From: an uncultured Bacteroidales bacterium
GTDB lineage: Bacteria > Bacteroidota > Bacteroidia > Bacteroidales > Paludibacteraceae
Length of the DNA stretch: 32,165 bases
Direction: 5' to 3'
Assembly: GCA_903912795.1 (NCBI GenBank)
Contig: CAIWIS010000793.1
Span: 1-32,165, forward strand
Shown here: positions 26,304 to 32,165 of the stretch, piece by piece
Layout of the letters: every line of letters begins with the position of its first letter
Position numbering within the stretch: position 1 is the stretch's first letter
Made by a program: the position numbers and the translations under genes
The notes under the pieces: model-generated
The model's database searches: none
What the model was told of the DNA's origin: nothing
Seen by the model: only the letters and a program-made list of their open reading frames with translations

Positions 26304-27413
26304 ATGAAACATAAATTTATAGTAAGTGGAGGCGGTACAGGCGGACATATTTTTCCAGCTATAAGTATTGCTAATGAATTAAAAAGCCGATTTTCCGATT
26401 CCGAAATACTTTTTGTTGGTGCAAAAGGTCGTATGGAAATGGAACGCGTTCCAGCAGCAGGTTATCGTATAGAAGGATTGCCTGTAAGCGGTTTCGATCG
26501 AAAAAACATGTTGCGCAATATTAAAGTGCTGATAAATCTATCTAAAAGCATTTTGAAAGCCCGAAAAATCATTCGTACTTTTCGTCCTGATATTGCTATT
26601 GGTGTAGGCGGCTATGCAAGCGGACCTTTATTAAAAGCTGCTTCGGGCTTTGGAGTGCCGACTTTATTGCAGGAACAAAATTCGTATGCTGGTGTAACCA
26701 ATAAATTATTGGCCCAGAAAGCATCTAAAATATGTGTGGCTTACGATAATATGGATAAGTTTTTCCCGAAAGATAAAATTGTAAAAACTGGGAATCCTGT
26801 ACGTCAGGATTTGTTTGAAGTGCAATCAAAAGCGGCTGAAGCCTATACGTTTTTTGGATTTACACCAGCAAAAAAAACACTGCTTATTGTAGGCGGAAGC
26901 TTGGGAGCCCGTACCATTAATCAAAGTATAATTGCTGAACTCGATGCATTGACTAAAGCTGGTATACAAGTTATTTGGCAAACGGGGAGATTTTATATTG
27001 CCGATGCTCGTCAGGCGGCCGAAGCGTATAAATCGGACAGTCTGCTGGTAACTGATTTTGTGTCGCGTATGGATTATGCATATAGCATTGCCGATTTGGT
27101 TGTTTCGAGAGCTGGTGCAAGTTCAATTTCGGAGCTTTGTTTGTTGGCAAAACCAACCATATTAGTGCCGTCGCCTAATGTAGCCGAGGACCATCAAACA
27201 CAAAATGCCTTGGCTTTGGTTACTAAAAATGCCGCCGTTATGATTAAGGATGTAGAAGCAAAAGATAATTTAATACCAACGGCATTGCAATTAATTTTGA
27301 ACGACGATGCGTTATCAAAACTAGCTGAAAATATTTTAAAATTAGCCGAAAAAGATTCTGCTAAACGCATTGTAGACGAAGTAGAGAAGATAATAGGAAG
27401 CAAGAAGTTATGA
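26304..27413 (+). CDS. murG: UDP-N-acetylglucosamine--N-acetylmuramyl-(pentapeptide) pyrophosphoryl-undecaprenol GlcNAc transferase
   Basis: FIVSGGGTGGHIFPAISIANEL, GGSLGAR, SRAGASSISEL. Start trimmed from 26277, since the extra residues read through hairpin units. Confidence 0.96.
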   Translation: MKHKFIVSGGGTGGHIFPAISIANELKSRFSDSEILFVGAKGRMEMERVPAAGYRIEGLPVSGFDRKNMLRNIKVLINLSKSILKARKIIRTFRPDIAIGVGGYASGPLLKAASGFGVPTLLQEQNSYAGVTNKLLAQKASKICVAYDNMDKFFPKDKIVKTGNPVRQDLFEVQSKAAEAYTFFGFTPAKKTLLIVGGSLGARTINQSIIAELDALTKAGIQVIWQTGRFYIADARQAAEAYKSDSLLVTDFVSRMDYAYSIADLVVSRAGASSISELCLLAKPTILVPSPNVAEDHQTQNALALVTKNAAVMIKDVEAKDNLIPTALQLILNDDALSKLAENILKLAEKDSAKRIVDEVEKIIGSKKL

Positions 27414-27462
27414 ATTTTGAATCAACCAAGCAACTGAAAAACAAATTAACTAACAACCCAAA

Positions 27463-28836
27463 ATGAACAAATACAATCGATATTTTTTTCTAGGAATAGG
27501 CGGCATAGGCATGAGTGCCTTGGCACGTTATTTTAAAACCAAAGGTTTTGAAGTGGCAGGTTATGACCGTTCCGAAACAAAATTAACACAGGATTTGGTA
27601 ACAGAAGGAATTCAAGTTATTTACAACCAAGAGGTAAATCATATTCCGGCTGAATACATGAATCCTAAAAGTACTTTGATAATTGTAACACCTGCTATTC
27701 CAGAAGAGCACAATCAGTTACAGTACTTTAAAGAAAATAACTTTATAATTCAGAAACGCGCTCAAGTGCTGGGCGATATCACACGCCAAAGCAAAGGAAT
27801 ATGTGTGGCTGGCACGCATGGCAAAACTACAACTTCGACCATTGCTGCACACTTACTTTACCAATCGCAGGTTACATGTAGTGCATTTTTGGGCGGCATT
27901 TCCAATAATTACAATACCAATTTATTGCTTTCCAAGGACAGTAATTATGTTGTAATTGAGGCAGATGAATACGACCGATCGTTTCACCAACTGTCGCCAT
28001 ACATGGCTGTAATTACCTCAGCCGATGCCGACCATTTGGATATTTACGAAACAGCAGATGCTTTTCGCGAGAGTTTCGAACATTTCACTTCGCTCATCCG
28101 CCCTGGTGGTGCGCTTATTATGCGCAAAGGCATTGATATTAAGCCAAGACTTCAAAAAGGAGTTAAAGTATATACCTATTCGATGAATGATGGAGGCGAT
28201 TTTAGTGCCGAAAACATAAAAGTTGGAAAAGGCGAAATCAAATTTGATTTTGTAACACCTACCGATCGCATTAATGACGTTCGCTTGGGCGTACCAGTAA
28301 TGATTAATGTGGAAAATAGCGTAGCTGCTATGGCTTTAGCATGGCTAAATGGTGTAACAGCAGAAGAACTACGAGTTGGAATTTCTTCGTTCTCAGGCAT
28401 TTATCGCCGTTTCAATATTGTTTATAAATCTGATAGCGTTGTGTATATGGACGATTATGCCCATCACCCAAGTGAGTTAAATGCCAGCATTTCATCCATT
28501 CGTGCCTTGTACCCCGACCGTAAAATTACAGGCATTTTTCAACCGCACTTGTATACCCGTACGCGCGATTTTGCAGCCGATTTTGCCAGTGCCCTTTCTA
28601 AGCTAGACGAGTTAATTCTACTCGACATTTATCCGGCACGTGAATTACCCATCGAAGGCGTAAGTTCCGATATTATATTATGCAATGTAACTTTGGAGCA
28701 CAAAACATTGTGTTCCAAAGAAAACTTACTGACATTGCTAAAAGAGAAGGACCTTGATGTTTTAGTTACTTTTGGTGCAGGTGATATTGATAAATTTGTG
28801 CCGCTTATAAAAAAACAATTGAAAAGCGGGAATTGA
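27463..28836 (+). CDS. murC: UDP-N-acetylmuramate--L-alanine ligase
   Basis: FLGIGGIGMSALARYF, VAGTHGKTTTSTIAAHLL, DDYAHHPSELNASI. Confidence 0.97.
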   Translation: MNKYNRYFFLGIGGIGMSALARYFKTKGFEVAGYDRSETKLTQDLVTEGIQVIYNQEVNHIPAEYMNPKSTLIIVTPAIPEEHNQLQYFKENNFIIQKRAQVLGDITRQSKGICVAGTHGKTTTSTIAAHLLYQSQVTCSAFLGGISNNYNTNLLLSKDSNYVVIEADEYDRSFHQLSPYMAVITSADADHLDIYETADAFRESFEHFTSLIRPGGALIMRKGIDIKPRLQKGVKVYTYSMNDGGDFSAENIKVGKGEIKFDFVTPTDRINDVRLGVPVMINVENSVAAMALAWLNGVTAEELRVGISSFSGIYRRFNIVYKSDSVVYMDDYAHHPSELNASISSIRALYPDRKITGIFQPHLYTRTRDFAADFASALSKLDELILLDIYPARELPIEGVSSDIILCNVTLEHKTLCSKENLLTLLKEKDLDVLVTFGAGDIDKFVPLIKKQLKSGN

Positions 28837-28912
28837 TAATTAAGTTACAGCAACATAACGTAATATCAAATATCGTTTACTTTTATTCAAAACCAAAATT
28901 CTAATTAACTTA

Positions 28913-29494
28913 ATGTCTGAAAATTTACAGCTCCAACCCACTGAAATTCAAGATAAAATCTTTACAATTCGTGGACAACGTGTTATGATTGACCGTGATT
29001 TAGCCGAAATTTATGGTGTAGAGACACGAGTTTTAAATCAGGCAGTTAAACGAAACATGGAGCGATTCCCCGAAGATTTCATGTTTCAGCTTACTGAAAT
29101 TGAATGGCAATATATGTCGTCACAATTTGTGATGACATCAAAATCAAAACGTCCTAAATCTGCTTTACCTTTAGTTTTTACCGAACATGGCGTTACAATG
29201 TTATCAAGCGTACTAAGAAGCAATACAGCAATTCAGATTAATATTCAGATTGTGCGTGCATTTGTAGCTATTCGTAACTTGTTGCCAGTTAAACCTGCTG
29301 ATAAGGTTATTGAACTTCAATCTGAACTCAAGGAGTTAAAAGCCTATATCGAAGATGTTTTTACGGATTACAACGACATTAACGAAGATACCCGAGTTCA
29401 AATTGAACTCATTAATCAATCTTTAGCTGAGTTGCATACCGACAGAAAGCGAACAGATAAGCCTCGAAATAGAATTGGGTTTATTAAGGAATGA
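28913..29494 (+). CDS. ORF6N domain-containing protein (phage/mobile-element-associated DNA-binding family)
   Basis: IFTIRGQRVMIDRDLAEIYGVETRVLNQAVKRNMERFPEDFMFQLTEIE and PLVFTEHGVTMLSSVLRS. Confidence 0.9.
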   Translation: MSENLQLQPTEIQDKIFTIRGQRVMIDRDLAEIYGVETRVLNQAVKRNMERFPEDFMFQLTEIEWQYMSSQFVMTSKSKRPKSALPLVFTEHGVTMLSSVLRSNTAIQINIQIVRAFVAIRNLLPVKPADKVIELQSELKELKAYIEDVFTDYNDINEDTRVQIELINQSLAELHTDRKRTDKPRNRIGFIKE

Positions 29495-29550
29495 ATTCCG
29501 TGTTCAAATTTCAAATATAAAGATTAAATCTATATTTGTGAACGGTATGT

Positions 29551-30609
29551 TTAGTTGTTAATAAATTTCCTCCACTTATCAACCAAATCAAGTATATCCT
29601 GTGGTAAATCGGAGTTAAACATCATATATTCGCCAGTACGTGGATGCACAAACCCAAGTTCCTTAGCATGTAAAGCCTGACGGGGGCACATAAAAAAGCA
29701 ATTTTTTACAAATGCTTTGTACATAGCTGTTGTGTTTCCTTTTAAAATAATATGCCCACCATAGCGTTCATCGTTGAATAGCGTATGGCCAATATGCTTC
29801 ATGTGAACACGTATTTGATGCGTACGACCTGTTTCCAATCTGCATTCTACCAGGCTGGTGTACCCAAATCGTTCCAACACTTTGTAATGCGTTACGGCGT
29901 GTTTTGCAATTGGATTTTCGCCTTCCGGAAAAACCATAAACTGCATTCGGTCTTGCGGATTACGTGCTAGAGAGCCAATAATTGTCCCTTCGTCTTGTTT
30001 TATATTGCCCCAAACAAGTGCTTGGTACCTACGGTGAGTTGTTTTCAAAAAGAATTGCTTGCCTAAATGGGCTTTAGCATGTTCCGTTTTGGCTATCAGC
30101 AATAAGCCCGAAGTGTCTTTGTCGATGCGATGAACCAACCCAATGCGTGAATCATTAATGTCGTATTCAGGGTGGTCTTTTAGATGCCACGCAATGGCAT
30201 TGAGCAAAGTACCATCGAAATTTCCAAATCCTGGATGTACCACAAGGCCTGGTTGTTTGTTTACCAGAATAATATCATCATCTTCGTAAACAATGTCAAT
30301 AGGAATGTCTTGTGGGTAAATTTTAAATTCGGTAGGAGGGTATTCCAAATGGATGGTAATAATGTCAAAAGGTTTTATCCGATAGTTGGACTTAACACTT
30401 TTATCATTCACCCTGATATTTCCTGCGTCAGCAGCTTCTTGAATTCGATTACGCGATATGCCCGACATGCAATTTACCAAATGCTTGTCGATGCGAACCA
30501 TATTCTGACCTTTGTCAACTACAAAACGGAAATGCTCGTAAACTTCCCTATCGGGAATTTCACTTTCAATATCATCATCAATTATATCTTCTAAGTATTC
30601 GTCAATCAC
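29551..30609 (-). CDS. rluD: RluA/RluD family 23S rRNA pseudouridine synthase
   Basis: S4-like N-terminus; IGLVHRIDKDTSGLLLIAKT; RLETGRTHQIRVHMKHIGH. Confidence 0.93.
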   Translation of the reverse strand: MIDEYLEDIIDDDIESEIPDREVYEHFRFVVDKGQNMVRIDKHLVNCMSGISRNRIQEAADAGNIRVNDKSVKSNYRIKPFDIITIHLEYPPTEFKIYPQDIPIDIVYEDDDIILVNKQPGLVVHPGFGNFDGTLLNAIAWHLKDHPEYDINDSRIGLVHRIDKDTSGLLLIAKTEHAKAHLGKQFFLKTTHRRYQALVWGNIKQDEGTIIGSLARNPQDRMQFMVFPEGENPIAKHAVTHYKVLERFGYTSLVECRLETGRTHQIRVHMKHIGHTLFNDERYGGHIILKGNTTAMYKAFVKNCFFMCPRQALHAKELGFVHPRTGEYMMFNSDLPQDILDLVDKWRKFINN

Positions 30610-30632
30610 GTTTTGTAATTTTTTCTTTGAAA

Positions 30633-31466
30633 TTAAAAGAATTCCTCTTCACCCTCTTTGTCGGCTTCATCTTCTTCAAAAACCTTATCGAGCATCGTTT
30701 TGTCTTTCGATAGCCAAACATCAATACGAGTGCCTGCAGGCACTAACTTTCCTGCTGCAGGACGTTGACGGTAAATGATATAGGCATTTTCGTTGCCACG
30801 TGGTGCCACATCGTAGTCAATAGCACCAACTACAATCGAAGCTGTAATAGCTTGTTGACGAGCAACTTCCAATGACAAACCTTTTAGCGATGGAATTAAA
30901 ATATCTTCGCCACCAAGTCCACTACCAACAACCAAAGTAACGTAAGCACCTTCCGGAATTCTAAATCCTGATGAAATGCTCCTTCCGCCATATTTTACAT
31001 CAATTACCAAATCTTTGTATTCCGATGGCGAATACTCAACATTACTCACATTTATTCCCACAGCACGAAGCATGGCATCGGCTTGTCGGTACGAAATATC
31101 ATTCACTTCGGGTAGAGGAGTATGATGTACTTGTTTTGAATTGATAATTAAATAAACAGGTCGGTTGGTTTTTACATTGGAATTAGCTGCGGGAATTTGA
31201 TCTATAATTGTTCCCAATTTCTTGTTCCGAACATATACCGAGTCAATTATTTGTGGATAAAGGCTGTGGTTTTTCAACATAACTTCCGCTTCTTCCATAT
31301 ACATGCCACGTAAATCGGGCACTTTTTCTGTCTGTCCATGTTGTGTGTAAATATCAACCAGATAGAGTGTTATCCACGACAAAGCCACTAAGATTATAGT
31401 TGCTAGCAATAACCGCTTTAAAATAAAACCACCTAATGATTCGGACCAAAATTTCTTAAAATCCAT
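30633..31466 (-). CDS. Membrane-anchored PASTA domain protein
   Basis: N-terminal TM then about three PASTA-like repeats (VPDLRGMYMEEAEVMLKNHSLYPQI..., LPEVNDISYRQADAMLRAVGI..., IPSLKGLSLEVARQQAITASI...). Confidence 0.88.
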   Translation of the reverse strand: MDFKKFWSESLGGFILKRLLLATIILVALSWITLYLVDIYTQHGQTEKVPDLRGMYMEEAEVMLKNHSLYPQIIDSVYVRNKKLGTIIDQIPAANSNVKTNRPVYLIINSKQVHHTPLPEVNDISYRQADAMLRAVGINVSNVEYSPSEYKDLVIDVKYGGRSISSGFRIPEGAYVTLVVGSGLGGEDILIPSLKGLSLEVARQQAITASIVVGAIDYDVAPRGNENAYIIYRQRPAAGKLVPAGTRIDVWLSKDKTMLDKVFEEDEADKEGEEEFF

Positions 31467-31575
31467 GCTTGTGAATTAATAATTTGAAATTAATAATTTA
31501 GAAACGCTCAATCGAAGTCGAAACTAGCTTCAAAAGTAATTAAATTATTGGAAATTGTAATGTATTGAAATAAAA

Positions 31576-31607
31576 AAAGTAAAAACTTCAGTTGAGGTCT
31601 TTACTTT
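31576..31607 (-). terminator. Probable rpmH terminator hairpin (AAAGTAAAGAC...GTTTTTACTTT on the minus strand)
   Basis: 11-bp stem with one G-U wobble on the minus-strand RNA, just downstream of the rpmH stop. Confidence 0.5.
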
Positions 31608-31632
31608 CTTTATATTCGTTTGAGCTTAAATG

Positions 31633-31791
31633 TTACGCTTTGTGGCGTCCTTCATCTGCTACTGTAAGTTTTGCTCTACCTTTAGCACGACGAGATGCTA
31701 GTACGCGACGTCCATTGGCAGTTGCCATTCTTTCGCGGAAACCATGTTTGTTTCTTCTTTTTCTTTGTGAAGGTTGGAATGTCCTTTTCAT
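31633..31791 (-). CDS. rpmH: 50S ribosomal protein L34 (52 aa, absent from the ORF track)
   Basis: Minus-strand translation [52 protein letters not shown]. Confidence 0.97.
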   Translation of the reverse strand: MKRTFQPSQRKRRNKHGFRERMATANGRRVLASRRAKGRAKLTVADEGRHKA

Positions 31792-31840
31792 TGCTTATAA
31801 TATTATTTTGTTGATTTCTATCGGATTCAAATTCGGACTG

Positions 31841-31871
31841 CAAAAATAGTATTTTTTTTTGAATTGACAAA
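31841..31871 (-). promoter_or_regulatory. rpmH promoter: TTTG-N19-TATTTTTG (minus strand)
   Basis: CAAAAATA 31841-31848 and CAAA 31868-31871 on the plus strand; matches TTTG/TAnnTTTG with 19-bp spacing. Confidence 0.65.
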
Positions 31872-32078
31872 CTGCAAATAGGTATTTGTTTTATTTTTGA
31901 TTATTTTTTTGCTATGTACAGTAGTTTTATGCTGCTTTGTAATAAAAAAGGTGGTTGATGGCTGCCCATAATTGTGTTGAGAAACTACAGCAAGCGGTAA
32001 ATTTCTAATCTGAAATTGTAACGTAATTTGTTGTAATATAAACCAACGTATGCTGTCATTTTGTCACCAAGTTTGTTT

Positions 32079-32094
32079 TGGCACTTAATTTGAC
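32079..32094 (+). promoter_or_regulatory. Candidate sigma-54 promoter TGGCAC-N5-TTGAC pointing out of the window
   Basis: Matches TGGCAC-N5-TTGCW except GC to GA at -12. Confidence 0.35.
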
Positions 32095-32165
32095 TATTAG
32101 GGATAGATTTAATTTTAGACTTAATCTTATTTTTTAAATTTAAAAAGCAATTAAATAACTAATAA

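Noticed and set aside
31592-31870. Small ORFs 31592..31849 (+) and 31682..31870 (-)
   Set aside because: They overlap rpmH out of frame; the L34 reading frame explains the sequence.
1-32165. tRNA, rRNA or integrase/transposase genes
   Set aside because: None recognised in the sequence or the ORF track, despite the accessory appearance of the left end.

Overview
The window looks like a chromosomal segment of a Bacteroidota genome. Support comes from Bacteroidota-type TAnnTTTG -7 promoter elements, type IX secretion C-terminal sorting tails, and Bacteroidota-like gene families. Bases 1-3350 are an RHS/polymorphic-toxin accessory patch. It holds an orphan JAB-like toxin tip with a candidate immunity gene, then a truncated RHS core with a Gly-rich C-terminal domain and a candidate membrane immunity gene. 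These are framed by palindromes. Bases 3536-16185 hold a TetR regulator, trpS, an Lrp/AsnC regulator, a THUMP RNA methyltransferase, cysE, a NadR-like ATPase, a PAP2 phosphatase, murB, and three tandem secreted endonuclease I paralogs. Bases 16587-28836 are the dcw cell-wall/division cluster: mraZ, rsmH, ftsL-like, ftsI, murE, mraY, murD, ftsW, murG, murC. An ORF6N-domain gene follows murC where ftsQ/ftsA/ftsZ might be expected. Then come an rluD-family gene, a PASTA-domain gene and rpmH, which the ORF track misses. The most unusual signal is a family of intergenic mini-hairpin arrays at about 5221-5354, 7213-7393, 18111-18178 and 26196-26297, with about 29 units in total. Units alternate GCAC-GAA-GTGC and GGC-GAA-GCC, so stems vary in a compensatory way while the GAA triloop is mostly constant. 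Each array lies next to a 7- or 8-nt-period microrepeat in a fixed polarity. In three of four cases the microrepeat begins at the stop codon of the upstream gene and the hairpins run to the start of the next gene. Two arrays lie inside the dcw gene string. One has a 30-nt hairpin pair that appears inserted exactly at an octamer boundary. All calls come from reading the sequence; no searches were run.
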